A stretch of 64,000 nt of DNA from Flavobacterium sp. (lineage in GTDB: Bacteria; Bacteroidota; Bacteroidia; Flavobacteriales; Flavobacteriaceae): contig JACMLU010000016.1 in the NCBI GenBank assembly GCA_014379405.1, positions 124,001-188,000 of the forward strand, in the 5' to 3' direction. Both the position numbers and the translations under genes were made by a program. How positions within the stretch are numbered: position 1 is the first letter of the stretch; every line of letters starts with the position of its first letter. The notes under the pieces are model-generated. The model worked only from the letters and a program-made list of their open reading frames with translations. It had not been told where the DNA came from and ran no database searches. Positions 52,191 through 61,627 of the stretch are shown here, piece by piece.

Positions 52191-52859
52191 TTAAATAAAA
52201 TACGCTAACACTACTCCGAAAATAATCATCGAAACTTTGGCAATATTGAATTTGTGTCCTTCGCTACTTTCAAATATTATGGTGGACGAGATATGGAATA
52301 ATATTCCAATTACGACAGCTGTTATTTCGGTGTAATAATCATTTAATATAGGTAGATAGTCTGAAATAATGGTTCCCAACGGAGTCATAATTGCGAATGT
52401 GAGCATAAAGGCAAAAATGGCTTTTTTGTCGAGTTTGGCATTGATAAAAAATATAGTCAAAATAATAGCTATAGGCAAATGATGAATGGCAATTCCCAGC
52501 GCTAAATTGTGATGATGACTTACGGGAAATCCTTCCAGAAAAGCGTGAATACAAAGGCTGATAAATAACAACCAAGGAATGTGTGACATCGTTTCGTGAC
52601 CGTGAACGTGTCCGTGTTCGGCACCTTTTGAGAAAAATTCCAATATAATTTGGAACAAAATCCCCATCATGATAAAGAGTCCAATAGTAGTATTATGGCT
52701 TTCGTAAACGTCCGGCAACAGGTGCATCACGGTTAACGAAAGTAAAAAGGAACCGCTAAACGCCAGCAATAATTTAAGGTTGGTTTTGCTTTTTGGTTTT
52801 AAAAACAAAGCAATTCCGTAACCTAAAAGGACTGAAAATAAGGGTAAAAGGTAATTCAT
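52191..52859 (-). CDS. ZIP family divalent metal transporter
   Basis: Inner-membrane ZIP transporter (222 aa), taking up zinc or another divalent metal. Hydrophobic segments fill the protein. The metal-binding helices are seen in HAFLEGFPVSHHHNLALGIA and HHLPIAIILTIFF, and a His-rich loop GAEHGHVHGHETMSH precedes them. Slightly shorter than the 250-aa norm. Upstream is an AT-rich palindromic spacer (TTAATTGTTT / AAACAATTAA). Confidence 0.9.
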   Translation of the reverse strand: MNYLLPLFSVLLGYGIALFLKPKSKTNLKLLLAFSGSFLLSLTVMHLLPDVYESHNTTIGLFIMMGILFQIILEFFSKGAEHGHVHGHETMSHIPWLLFISLCIHAFLEGFPVSHHHNLALGIAIHHLPIAIILTIFFINAKLDKKAIFAFMLTFAIMTPLGTIISDYLPILNDYYTEITAVVIGILFHISSTIIFESSEGHKFNIAKVSMIIFGVVLAYFI

Positions 52860-52920
52860 ATTTTTGTTTAATTGTTTAACTGGTTAATCGTTTAAACAAA
52901 TAAACAATTAACCTATTAAC

Positions 52921-53664
52921 CTATTTAAATATCATTATTAATCGTTCGCTTTCGGTTTTGTGGAATTTTTTTAATTTATAATCTCCAAAAATGTCCAAGA
53001 GGTAAATTCCAGCTTCTTCCATCATTTCTTCAAAATCTTTGAGTGTTAAGGCTTTTACTTTTTCGGTAAAATGATATTTCTCGCCTTGGTCTTCAAAGTC
53101 GATTTCCTTGTATATATGGCCATCGCTAACATAACGTTTGATGTGAAATTCAATGTTTTCAACTGTTTTTACTTCTTCGGGAACTAAATTGCCAATGACT
53201 TGATTGACGTTCATAAAGTCGATTACGGCAAAACCATATTCGGTTAAGCTCTCTTTCATCGCTTTTAAAGTCGTCAGATTGTCTTCGTCATTTTCGAAAT
53301 AACCAAAACTGGTAAATAAATTGAATATGGCGTCAAATTTATCTTCGAAAGTTTCGCGCATATCGTGCACTTGAAAATGAAGGGTTTTATTTTGGTTTTT
53401 ATTGGCTTCTTTAATACTGTTTTCAGATAAATCAGCACCCACCACTTCATAGCCCAGTTGGTTCAAATAAATGGAATGACGCCCTTTGCCACAAGCCAAA
53501 TCCAGCACTTTTGCCTTTTCAGGAAGATTGAGATAATGTGTCAAGTTATCCATAAAAACTTGGGCTTCTCTATAATTTCTTTCTTTATAAAGAATGTGGT
53601 AATAAGGAGTGTCAAACCAAGAGGCGAACCAGTTATGGTTTTTGGGTTTTAGCGAATTCGGCAT
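52921..53664 (-). CDS. Class I SAM-dependent methyltransferase
   Basis: Cytoplasmic methyltransferase of 247 aa. Motif I is VLDLACGKGRHSIYL (about residues 57-71), acidic motif VVGADLSENSI, and motif IV region DAIFNLFTSFGYF. Substrate unknown; the WFDTPYYHILYKERNYREA start is typical of a conserved Bacteroidota family. It is divergent from the RNA methyltransferase gene with only 69 bp between, holding two back-to-back promoter elements. Confidence 0.92.
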   Translation of the reverse strand: MPNSLKPKNHNWFASWFDTPYYHILYKERNYREAQVFMDNLTHYLNLPEKAKVLDLACGKGRHSIYLNQLGYEVVGADLSENSIKEANKNQNKTLHFQVHDMRETFEDKFDAIFNLFTSFGYFENDEDNLTTLKAMKESLTEYGFAVIDFMNVNQVIGNLVPEEVKTVENIEFHIKRYVSDGHIYKEIDFEDQGEKYHFTEKVKALTLKDFEEMMEEAGIYLLDIFGDYKLKKFHKTESERLIMIFK

Positions 53665-53693
53665 TTATTCTTTTTCTATTAATTCAAGTCATG

Positions 53694-53701
53694 CAAATTT
53701 A
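53694..53701 (-). promoter_or_regulatory. -7 element (TAAATTTG) of the methyltransferase gene
   Basis: Exact TAnnTTTG on the minus strand, 29 nt before the start at 53664. It lies 3 bp from the opposite promoter, so the two polymerases would compete. Confidence 0.5.
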
Positions 53702-53704
53702 GTG

Positions 53705-53712
53705 TATTTTTG
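53705..53712 (+). promoter_or_regulatory. -7 element (TATTTTTG) of the RNA methyltransferase gene
   Basis: Exact TAnnTTTG, 21 nt before the ATG at 53734. It supports the ATG over the upstream in-frame TTG at 53710, which would overlap this element. Confidence 0.5.
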
Positions 53713-53733
53713 CACCGAATACTTGATTTTACA

Positions 53734-54906
53734 ATGGAAAATAATTTTAGAATGATTGCCAAAACCTTTTTTGGTTTTGAAGAAATACTGGCAAACGAAT
53801 TGAAAATGCTGGGTGCACAAGATGTTGAGCAAGGTGTGAGAATGGTGAGTTTCAAAGGAGACAAGGGCTTTATGTACAAGGCTAACTTGGCTTTGAGGAC
53901 AGCTTTGAAAATCCTGAAACCTATTTATTTCTTCAAAGCAAGGGATGAAAATGCTTTATATAAAGGAATTTCGGGAGTAAACTGGTCAAAATTTATCAGT
54001 GCCAATCAGACTTTTGTGATTGATGCGACGGTGCATTCGGAGTATTTTAATCATTCGGAATTTGTATCCCAAAAATGTAAAGATGCCATCGTGGATCAAT
54101 TTCGCGAAAGAACGGGGCAACGTCCTAGCATCGAAAAAATCCATCCCGATTTAAGAATCAACATCCATATTGACAAAGACCAAGTTTCGGTAGCATTAGA
54201 TACTTCTGGAAATTCTTTGCACCAACGTGGTTATAGAACTGCGACGAATATTGCGCCAATTAACGAAGTATTGGCAGCAGGAATCCTGTTACTTTCGGGT
54301 TGGGACGGACAAGGCGATTTGTTGGATCCAATGTGTGGTTCTGGAACTTTCTTGGCTGAAGCTGCCATGATTGCCTGTAATATTCCAGCAAACATTAACC
54401 GCAAGGAATTTGCTTTCGAGAAATGGAACGATTGGGACAATGATTTGTTTGACCAAATTATGGATTCCTTGATGAAGAAAATACGCGAGTTTCATTACAC
54501 TATAAAAGGATTCGACAAAGCACCATCGGCTGTTCAAAAAGCCAAAGACAATATCAAAAACGCCAATTTGGACGAATATATCATTATCGAAGAAAGAAAC
54601 TTTTTCGAAACAGAAAAAATATCGGAAGGAAAGTTGCATATGGTTTTCAATCCGCCTTATGACGAACGTTTGGATATTCATATGGAAGAATTCTACAAGA
54701 ATATTGGCGATACTTTGAAGAAAAATTATCCAGGAACCAATGCTTGGTTTATCACTGGAAATTTAGAAGCCTTGAAATTTGTAGGACTAAAACCATCCCG
54801 AAAAATCAAACTTTTCAACGCAAGTATCGAAGCGAGATTGGTAAAATACGAAATGTATGAAGGAAGCAAGAGAACGAAGTTTCAAACTGTTCCTGAGGCT
54901 GAGTAG
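53734..54906 (+). CDS. THUMP-domain class I RNA methyltransferase (RlmL N-half-like)
   Basis: RNA guanine-N2 methyltransferase family (390 aa). N-terminal ferredoxin-like/THUMP region (about 1-160: FGFEEILANELKMLGAQDVE, RTALKILKPIYFF, DKDQVSVALDTSGNSLHQRG), then a Rossmann methyltransferase: LLDPMCGSGTFLAEAAM (motif I region) and NPPYDERL (NPPY catalytic motif IV). Equivalent to the RlmL half that makes m2G2445 in 23S rRNA; the RlmK half is absent, as in many Bacteroidota. ATG at 53734 fits the promoter. A terminator follows at 54929. Confidence 0.93.
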   Translation: MENNFRMIAKTFFGFEEILANELKMLGAQDVEQGVRMVSFKGDKGFMYKANLALRTALKILKPIYFFKARDENALYKGISGVNWSKFISANQTFVIDATVHSEYFNHSEFVSQKCKDAIVDQFRERTGQRPSIEKIHPDLRINIHIDKDQVSVALDTSGNSLHQRGYRTATNIAPINEVLAAGILLLSGWDGQGDLLDPMCGSGTFLAEAAMIACNIPANINRKEFAFEKWNDWDNDLFDQIMDSLMKKIREFHYTIKGFDKAPSAVQKAKDNIKNANLDEYIIIEERNFFETEKISEGKLHMVFNPPYDERLDIHMEEFYKNIGDTLKKNYPGTNAWFITGNLEALKFVGLKPSRKIKLFNASIEARLVKYEMYEGSKRTKFQTVPEAE

Positions 54907-54928
54907 TTAGTCTTAAATAGTAAATAGA

Positions 54929-54970
54929 ATCCCGATAATTTCTGCAAGATGAGAGATTATCGGGATTTTT
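54929..54970 (+). terminator. Terminator after the RNA methyltransferase gene
   Basis: ATCCCGATAAT (54929-54939) pairs perfectly with ATTATCGGGAT (54956-54966) and is followed by TTTTATTTT. Confidence 0.85.
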
Positions 54971-54983
54971 ATTTTGAGCGGAT

Positions 54984-55697
54984 TTACAGTTTACCGTCCG
55001 TCTTTTTAATTATTTTTGCGATTCTTTTATCTAAATCTTTCATAAGTTCATCTAAAGCACTTTCGCACATTGGCAATATTTTTTCAGGAGTCAAAATGGG
55101 AATGCCACCTACCATAATTCCTGTTTTTTTAGAGTCTTCTCCTTCAGTGAAAGCAAATATTTTTTTTCCTGCTTTATCGTATAAAGAAATTCTTGCAGTA
55201 GCCCTCATTTTAAGAGTAGTTGTTCCTCCCATTCCAAATCCTTTTTGTAAATCAAAATGTATTTCTGTAAATAATACGCCATCTGCAACTTCATTAAAAA
55301 TTTTAGCTGTTGCCTCTTCATTTGTTCCACCGTTGATCCCGTCATAAATGTATTGATAACCTGGATAATTAATTATGCTGGTATCTTCTTTTTTATCGAA
55401 TTTGGGTATAAATTCTATATATTCCTTTTTTTGAATTGTTTCATTTTCAGGTAGTAATTCAAATGGAAATTGTTTAGAATAAACCGTAAAAAAGGCATTA
55501 TGATATTTTTCTAAAATAGGTGTAAGATTAAAGTTTGGATTGTTTCCTAAGTCGGTTACTGAAGCTAATCCACCTAGACCTAATGCTGAAAGGCCAATTG
55601 TTTTATTTGTGTAAAAAGAAACTACTGCAACTTTTTTGTTTTGCGAATAGCTGTTTAAAACGAATAATAGAGTTAAAGCGAATAAAATTTTTTTCAT
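54984..55697 (-). CDS. Exported protein of unknown function
   Basis: 237 aa with a signal peptide (residues 1-18, ending NSYS-Q). The mature protein is a single alpha/beta domain with KVAVVSFYTNKTIG, GVLFTEIHFDLQKGFGMGGT and TTLKMRATARISLYDKAGKK. The last part could be a small beta-sheet lipocalin-like or CsgG-like lobe, but I do not recognise a family. Convergent with the RNA methyltransferase gene and separated from it by a terminator. Confidence 0.75.
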   Translation of the reverse strand: MKKILFALTLLFVLNSYSQNKKVAVVSFYTNKTIGLSALGLGGLASVTDLGNNPNFNLTPILEKYHNAFFTVYSKQFPFELLPENETIQKKEYIEFIPKFDKKEDTSIINYPGYQYIYDGINGGTNEEATAKIFNEVADGVLFTEIHFDLQKGFGMGGTTTLKMRATARISLYDKAGKKIFAFTEGEDSKKTGIMVGGIPILTPEKILPMCESALDELMKDLDKRIAKIIKKTDGKL

Positions 55698-55864
55698 TTT
55701 TTTGTTTTATTAATTAATTTTTAGATTGGTGTCTTATTTATTCTTATTTGTGAAATATTACAATAAATCTGACAAAGCAAAACTAACAATAAAAAACGAT
55801 TCGTAATTAACTTTTAAGAAAAATATTACTTTAAATTTTAAATAGATTTTTATTTAAATATGCT

Positions 55865-55872
55865 TATTTTTG
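55865..55872 (+). promoter_or_regulatory. -7 element (TATTTTTG)
   Basis: Exact TAnnTTTG, 25 nt before the ATG at 55898. It supports the small membrane gene being real. Confidence 0.5.
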
Positions 55873-55897
55873 GTTGCAAATTTAAATATAACATACA

Positions 55898-56134
55898 ATG
55901 ACAAAATTACAAGTACGCGCCTTTCTGTACCAATTAGGGTGTTTTGCAATATTATTTATCTCGTTCCGATTTTTGATTGGAAGATACACCAATCTGGAAG
56001 GTTTATGGATTCCGTTTACCGCTTTTGTGGTGGGAACAATTTTATGTCCAAAATTTCAGGCTGCCAAAACCAAAGACGGCGAGAAGTTATTTATGTCTTG
56101 GTTGTTTTTAAAAGGAATTAAGCAAATAGGGTAG
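55898..56134 (+). CDS. Small conserved-looking membrane protein
   Basis: 78 aa, two hydrophobic helices (LGCFAILFISFRFLIG and WIPFTAFVVGTILCPKFQA) and a charged tail. Function unknown. A consensus promoter lies 25 nt upstream. Convergent with the E1 gene, 24 bp between stops. Confidence 0.75.
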   Translation: MTKLQVRAFLYQLGCFAILFISFRFLIGRYTNLEGLWIPFTAFVVGTILCPKFQAAKTKDGEKLFMSWLFLKGIKQIG

Positions 56135-56158
56135 AGATTAATTCAGAATTAAAAAGAG

Positions 56159-58570
56159 TTAATACAAAGCTGGAAATTTAGTAGGATTTACTTCGTTCAT
56201 CATAGCATATACTTTTTCGAAAATATCTTCAATGGAAGGTTTCGAGAAATAGTCACCATCAGTGCCATAAGCTGGTCTATGTGCTTTAGCAGTTAAGGTT
56301 TGTGGTTTGCTATCCAAGTATTTATAGGCGTCTTGCTCTTCAATAATTTGTTGCAAGATATAAGCCGAAGCTCCGCCAGGAAGGTCTTCATCAATGATTA
56401 ACAGTCGATTTGTTTTGGCAATACTTTTCACAATGTCGTGATTCACGTCAAATGGAAGCAAGGATTGGATGTCGATTATTTCGCAATCAATTCCGTTTTC
56501 CTTCAAGAGTTCTTTTGCCGCTTGTTCAGCCAATCTTAGTGTAGAGCCATAAGAAACTAATGTGATGTCGGTACCTTTTTTTATGGTTTCCACAACACCA
56601 ATTGGAGTTTTGAATTCACCATAATTAAGCGGCATTTTTTCTTTTAATCTGTAACCGTTAAGGCATTCAATTACAAGCGCAGGTTCGTCACATTCCAATA
56701 AAGTATTATAGAATCCAGCCGCTTTGGTCATATTTCTAGGTACCAAAACATGGATTCCTCTTATGGCATTTAAGATCATTCCCATAGGTGAACCAGAATG
56801 CCAAATTCCTTCCAATCGATGTCCACGAGTTCTGATGATTAGTGGTGCTTTTTGTTTCCCTGCTGTTCGGTATTGCAAAGTTGCCAAATCGTCACTCATA
56901 ATCTGGATGGCATACAATAAATAGTCCAAATATTGGATTTCGGCAATCGGGCGAAGACCTCTCAGTGCCATTCCGATACCTTGACCAATTATCGATGCTT
57001 CCCTGATTCCCACATCGGCAACACGCAGTTCGCCATATTTTTCTTGCAATCCAACCAATCCTTGATTGACGTCGCCTATATTTCCGGCATCTTCACCAAA
57101 AATCAAGGCTTCAGGAAATTTGGTAAAAAGAGCATCAAAATTGTCACGTAAAATCATTCTACCATCAGTATCTTCTTTTGCTTCTTTTGGGTATTCCGGC
57201 AAAATTTCCTTTGCGGTTAACACATTCGAACCAGATTCTGAAAACAAGTTGCTGCTGAATTTTTGTTGTGTTTTGTTGGTGTAAGATGTTATCCAGCTAG
57301 AAAGTTCTGTTTTATTGCTTTCGAGTGAAATCAATCGTAAAACTGTTCGTGCCGAAACGAGGATTTCCTTTTTTAAAGGAGATTTAATTTTGTTTAAATC
57401 ACTGGCAATTTTCAGAATTTTATCTTTGCTTGAACTTGTCGAAGCTATTTTTTCCAGTAAAGAAACCAGTTCTTTTTTCTCTTCAATAATAGGTTCAATA
57501 AAGGCACTCCAAGCCGCAATTTTAGCTTCAAGAACTTCTTTTTTTGCTTGTGCATCAATTTCTTCAATTTCTTCTGGTGAGGCAATATTGATAGCTATCA
57601 TCCACAGTTTCATTTGGCGAACGCAATCAAAATCTTTTTCCCAAGCCAATCTTGTGGAGTCTTTATATCTTTCGTGCGAACCTGAACTGGAATGTCCTTG
57701 TGGTTGCGTTAATTGGTAAACGTGAATTAGTATAGGAATATGTTTTTCGCGCGCTAAATCGGCAGCTTTTTGATAAGTTTCAACCAAACCTGCATAATCC
57801 CATCCTTTTACTTTGAGGATTTCGATACCGTTGCTGTCTCCTTCTCGTTGATAGCCTTTTAAAATATCCGAAATACTTTCTTTGGTAGTTTGATGTTTGG
57901 CGTGAACTGAAATTCCGTATTCATCATCCCAAACGCTTAAAACCATTGGTACTTGCAATACTCCGGCAGCATTTATGGTCTCAAAAAACAGACCTTCAGA
58001 AGTGCTTGCATTTCCAATTGTTCCCCAAGAAATTTCATTTCCATCGATGGAGAAATTTTCTTTATTGGTAATTTCTGGTATTTCTCTGTATATTTTTGAT
58101 GCTTGTGCCAAACCCAACATACGAGGCATTTGTGCTGCTGTTGGAGAAATGTCTGCACTGGAATTTTTTTGTTTTGTCAAGTTTTTCCAACTACCATCTT
58201 CATTTAAGCTGTGTGTCATAAAATGACCTCCCATTTGCCTTCCTGCCGACATAGGTTCGTGAGAAATATCGGTGTGGCCGTATAAACCGGCAAAGAATTG
58301 TTGGAGGGTTAATTCGCCAATGGCCATCATAAAGGTTTGATCGCGATAATATCCGGAACGGAAATCTCCGTTTTTAAAGGACTTTGCCATAGCCAATTGT
58401 GGAACTTCTTTTCCGTCACCAAAAATTCCGAATTTTGCTTTTCCTGTCAATACCTCTTTACGGCCAAGTAAACTACACTCCCTGCTTGTTATTGCGATTT
58501 TATAATCATTTAGAACTTCGGTTTTGAAGTCTTCAAAAGTCAATGTAGTATTGGTTTTTTCTTTTATCAT
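56159..58570 (-). CDS. Fused alpha-beta 2-oxoacid dehydrogenase E1 component
   Basis: Thiamine-diphosphate enzyme (803 aa), the decarboxylase of a branched-chain or related 2-oxoacid dehydrogenase complex. Alpha part about 1-390: FRSGYYRDQTFMMAIG, SPTAAQMPRMLGLAQASK and the cofactor region IGNASTSEGLFFETINAA; GHSSSGSHERY is the phosphorylation-loop equivalent. A helical linker of about 90 residues follows. Beta part about 480-803: LIFGEDAGNIGDVNQGLVGL, GIREASIIGQGIGMALRGLR, and the transketolase C-domain ending LTAKAHRPAYGTDGDYFSKP. In many bacteria alpha and beta are separate genes; the fusion is usual in Flavobacteria. The classical GDG of the ThDP motif is replaced by WGTIGN. Confidence 0.93.
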   Translation of the reverse strand: MIKEKTNTTLTFEDFKTEVLNDYKIAITSRECSLLGRKEVLTGKAKFGIFGDGKEVPQLAMAKSFKNGDFRSGYYRDQTFMMAIGELTLQQFFAGLYGHTDISHEPMSAGRQMGGHFMTHSLNEDGSWKNLTKQKNSSADISPTAAQMPRMLGLAQASKIYREIPEITNKENFSIDGNEISWGTIGNASTSEGLFFETINAAGVLQVPMVLSVWDDEYGISVHAKHQTTKESISDILKGYQREGDSNGIEILKVKGWDYAGLVETYQKAADLAREKHIPILIHVYQLTQPQGHSSSGSHERYKDSTRLAWEKDFDCVRQMKLWMIAINIASPEEIEEIDAQAKKEVLEAKIAAWSAFIEPIIEEKKELVSLLEKIASTSSSKDKILKIASDLNKIKSPLKKEILVSARTVLRLISLESNKTELSSWITSYTNKTQQKFSSNLFSESGSNVLTAKEILPEYPKEAKEDTDGRMILRDNFDALFTKFPEALIFGEDAGNIGDVNQGLVGLQEKYGELRVADVGIREASIIGQGIGMALRGLRPIAEIQYLDYLLYAIQIMSDDLATLQYRTAGKQKAPLIIRTRGHRLEGIWHSGSPMGMILNAIRGIHVLVPRNMTKAAGFYNTLLECDEPALVIECLNGYRLKEKMPLNYGEFKTPIGVVETIKKGTDITLVSYGSTLRLAEQAAKELLKENGIDCEIIDIQSLLPFDVNHDIVKSIAKTNRLLIIDEDLPGGASAYILQQIIEEQDAYKYLDSKPQTLTAKAHRPAYGTDGDYFSKPSIEDIFEKVYAMMNEVNPTKFPALY

Positions 58571-58756
58571 AATTGAAAAGGATAACTTTGCGATGCAAAT
58601 TTACTTAAAAACTAGCTATTTTCATAATTCATCAACCGAAATACAATTTAATTTTCAGTAAAATATTTTTGATTATCGATATTTTCTTTGAGTTATTTAT
58701 ATGTAAATCGGTTAATGATTCGTAATAGTATATTTTTTTCTCGTTTTTATGTAGAA

Positions 58757-61585
58757 TTAAAACCACTTCCTGGTAAAAAGAGGTAATAACTTGTTGGGGT
58801 TGAGCGTGACTACAAATCTTATTTTTTCTCCATAATGGGGTTGTGCTATCTCCCATCCGTTATTGGAATACAAAGGGAAATACAATTCGAAATAATCTGT
58901 TAGCAAATTCAGTCGAATTCCACTGTCGTAAACAAAGTGCTTCTTTTGCTGCGTATATTTTACAAAACCCACATCGCCATAGGCTTCTATCCAATTCCAA
59001 ATGGCGTAACTGGCATTAAATGTGGTAATCCATTGGTTGGCATAAGGTGTGTTTAGCTTCGATTTAAAACCTCCTTCTGACATAATAAATTCTTGACTAA
59101 CAAGTCCTGTACTTGAGGAACGTCCTAAATAAGCATAATCAAAAAGATAATCCGTAGGTCTGTCCAAGGCAAAACTGAAAAAATCTGAATTGCTGGTGTT
59201 GTATAAAAAACTTCCAGCAAACATTCGCAAATTAATTTGACGATTATTTTTGAAGAGTTTTCTATATTGAATCTCGGTTGATATTTTACCAAATTCCTTC
59301 GAAAATTGCACATCACCCATAAAGCTGATATGATTGGTAACTTCAGTTCTTGAATTGATATATTTCATATCAAATACGGAATAATCTTCGAGTGAGTTGT
59401 CGATAACGATAGCACTTTTTTGTCTATCAACCACAACCTGTCTAGCATAAATTAACTGTTTCCGGTTGTCTCTAAAGTTATCTTGGCGAATTTGCATTAG
59501 AACCATAGGATTAATTTTCAGATAGGTTGCATCGGGGGCATAATGAAAATAGTTACCACTAAAAGAATATCGTACATTAAACAAATTGCTGTTTCTGTAA
59601 TCTTTATTGACCATAAAAATTGCGGAACCTGTTACGGTCTCGGATTTTATGGAATAGGTTGGGTTAATGTCATAAACAAAAGGACGGTTTAAAATTGCTC
59701 TGTTATGAAATCGCATTCCAGGGGAAATACCATCATATACATTGTAGGTTAATATAGGAGCATATATAATTTGGTTATAGTACGGGTCTTCCAAATCTTT
59801 GACAAAGGCAAATTTTATGGGGCGATTATTAGGAAATATTCCTTCTATTTTCTTCCAGTTATTTCTTAAATTGAATTCAGGAACCTCGTTCTTGTAGTTG
59901 ATGACAATTTTTTGAGCTTCCTTTCTTTCGAATTGATATACAGTGTCTTTATTTGTAGTTTCTATCCATTTCTTGAAAACTATAGTATCATTTTTTATTC
60001 CATAAATTGGAATTGGAACGGAAACATTTGTTCTGTTTCTAATAGAAAATGTCACGCTGTCCTTGGTTTTTGACACATTCGAAAACTTGTAATCTATAAT
60101 TTCGCGCGTATCGATAATGGTATTAAAAAACCAGTCGATATTTTTATTCGTGTTCGATTTTAATACTGTTTCAAAATCATTTCTGGTGGTTTGTTTTCCC
60201 TTGTTTTCGGCATTGAATTGTTTAATGCTTTTGGACATAAATGGTGCGCCAATATATTCGTCTAAATAAATAAAACTCAATCCTGCTCTGTATTTGCTAG
60301 CAATTTGTTCATTGAATTTAATTAAGGTACTTTTTGGTACTCCAAGAGGTTGATCCAAGTTTTTTCGAGCCATCAGCAAATAAAAATAGCTGTACTGCTG
60401 ATTGAAATCCAAGGTCAATAAATTAAACCCCTTAAGCAATTTATAATCCGAAACTCTTCCCATCATCTTGCATTTCGGGTAGTTTTCTTCAATGTAACGC
60501 ATCATACAATACACCTGAATTCCATCATAAATCCAGTTGTCTTTTCTGGGATCCAATTTCAAGGTGTTTTTTAGATAATTATTCAAATAGGTTTTCAAGA
60601 ATTTAATTTCAAAAAGAAAATCATCAGGAAACGGAACGATAAAAGAGGGCAATTGGTTCAATCCGTAAAAAGGATTTCGATTGTATTCGGTTTGTGAAAC
60701 AGTGACTTTTTCAAAGGGATATTTTCCAATTAAATTGCTTGTAAAAGTCACAATTCTATCGATGGCAATTGCTTTTTTAATTTCGTCGGCCTTGTAGCCT
60801 TTTAAATTAGTCAGTACTTCAACGAAACTATTTTTGTAGCTGCGATAAGTGGTTTTTGGTTCTAAAAAAAGACTAAAATCGGTTCGGTTGTTACCGCTCA
60901 GTGTATAAAATGAAAAGGCTTCATTTTGCTGGGTTTGACTGCTTAATAAATCGGTGGTCAACTCCAATATTTTTGGAATGATGAGACTGATTTCAAAATC
61001 GGAAAAAGCATTGGCAATATCATCCAGATTGCAATTACTGTTTCTGACAAAAGCGTGATTTTCGTATCGAGCAGGAGTAAGAAACCAGTTTTTTAGGTTC
61101 ATTCCACCATTGTCTGTATAACCATAGCTGGTAAATTTATCGTTGGGAACCTTCACGATATAAGTCAAATGCAAAGTAATTTTCTGGTTTGGAGCTAATT
61201 TATTTCCTAATTTGACGGTTATCAAATCTGGAGTTTTATCGGTTCTTTCCCAAGAAAGCTTTGTTTTATCAAGATTTGAAATGCTTAAATTATTGGTACT
61301 TCCACGTTCTTCCTCTTTGGCAAGATGAAAACCTCTATAAAATTCATCCGAAAAACGCTTGGCCAAGGGCGATGTTTTGGACGAATAAGCATTCATCCAA
61401 TCATTCAAAACAATCGAGGTTAATGTATCATCCGACTGATTAAAAAACACTAATTCCTGTTGAATATTCAACGTTTTTCTTTCCGTATTTACCTCGACGA
61501 CCATATGGGAGTTATGCTGCCCATAGTGTTTCGATGAAATAAATAAAACGAGTAGGAGAATGATATTTTTGGGGAGTAATTTCAA
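58757..61585 (-). CDS. M1 aminopeptidase-like protein fused to an outer-membrane barrel
   Basis: 942-aa exported protein. Signal peptide residues 1-22. The N-terminal half resembles M1 (gluzincin) aminopeptidases: a beta-saddle (VVEVNTERKTLNIQQELVFF, LTLHLTY-like strands) and a helical region with NPFYGLNQLPSFIVP and NWIYDGIQVYCMMRYIEEN, aligned with the family WLDEGLA..Y helix. No HExxH zinc motif is seen before it, so it is probably not a peptidase. From about residue 600 the sequence is amphipathic beta strands (FNVRYSFSGNYFHYA, ISTEIQYRKLFKNNRQINLR) ending in RKWF, as for an outer-membrane barrel. Function unknown. Confidence 0.82.
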   Translation of the reverse strand: MKLLPKNIILLLVLFISSKHYGQHNSHMVVEVNTERKTLNIQQELVFFNQSDDTLTSIVLNDWMNAYSSKTSPLAKRFSDEFYRGFHLAKEEERGSTNNLSISNLDKTKLSWERTDKTPDLITVKLGNKLAPNQKITLHLTYIVKVPNDKFTSYGYTDNGGMNLKNWFLTPARYENHAFVRNSNCNLDDIANAFSDFEISLIIPKILELTTDLLSSQTQQNEAFSFYTLSGNNRTDFSLFLEPKTTYRSYKNSFVEVLTNLKGYKADEIKKAIAIDRIVTFTSNLIGKYPFEKVTVSQTEYNRNPFYGLNQLPSFIVPFPDDFLFEIKFLKTYLNNYLKNTLKLDPRKDNWIYDGIQVYCMMRYIEENYPKCKMMGRVSDYKLLKGFNLLTLDFNQQYSYFYLLMARKNLDQPLGVPKSTLIKFNEQIASKYRAGLSFIYLDEYIGAPFMSKSIKQFNAENKGKQTTRNDFETVLKSNTNKNIDWFFNTIIDTREIIDYKFSNVSKTKDSVTFSIRNRTNVSVPIPIYGIKNDTIVFKKWIETTNKDTVYQFERKEAQKIVINYKNEVPEFNLRNNWKKIEGIFPNNRPIKFAFVKDLEDPYYNQIIYAPILTYNVYDGISPGMRFHNRAILNRPFVYDINPTYSIKSETVTGSAIFMVNKDYRNSNLFNVRYSFSGNYFHYAPDATYLKINPMVLMQIRQDNFRDNRKQLIYARQVVVDRQKSAIVIDNSLEDYSVFDMKYINSRTEVTNHISFMGDVQFSKEFGKISTEIQYRKLFKNNRQINLRMFAGSFLYNTSNSDFFSFALDRPTDYLFDYAYLGRSSSTGLVSQEFIMSEGGFKSKLNTPYANQWITTFNASYAIWNWIEAYGDVGFVKYTQQKKHFVYDSGIRLNLLTDYFELYFPLYSNNGWEIAQPHYGEKIRFVVTLNPNKLLPLFTRKWF

Positions 61586-61627
61586 TTATATTTATTAAAT
61601 GGTAAATAAAATCTGCAGTTGTTTTTT

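Noticed and set aside
58571..58756. Small gene in the spacer upstream of the E1 gene
   Set aside because: The only frame runs into the barrel-protein gene in another frame and has no start context or composition of a coding region.
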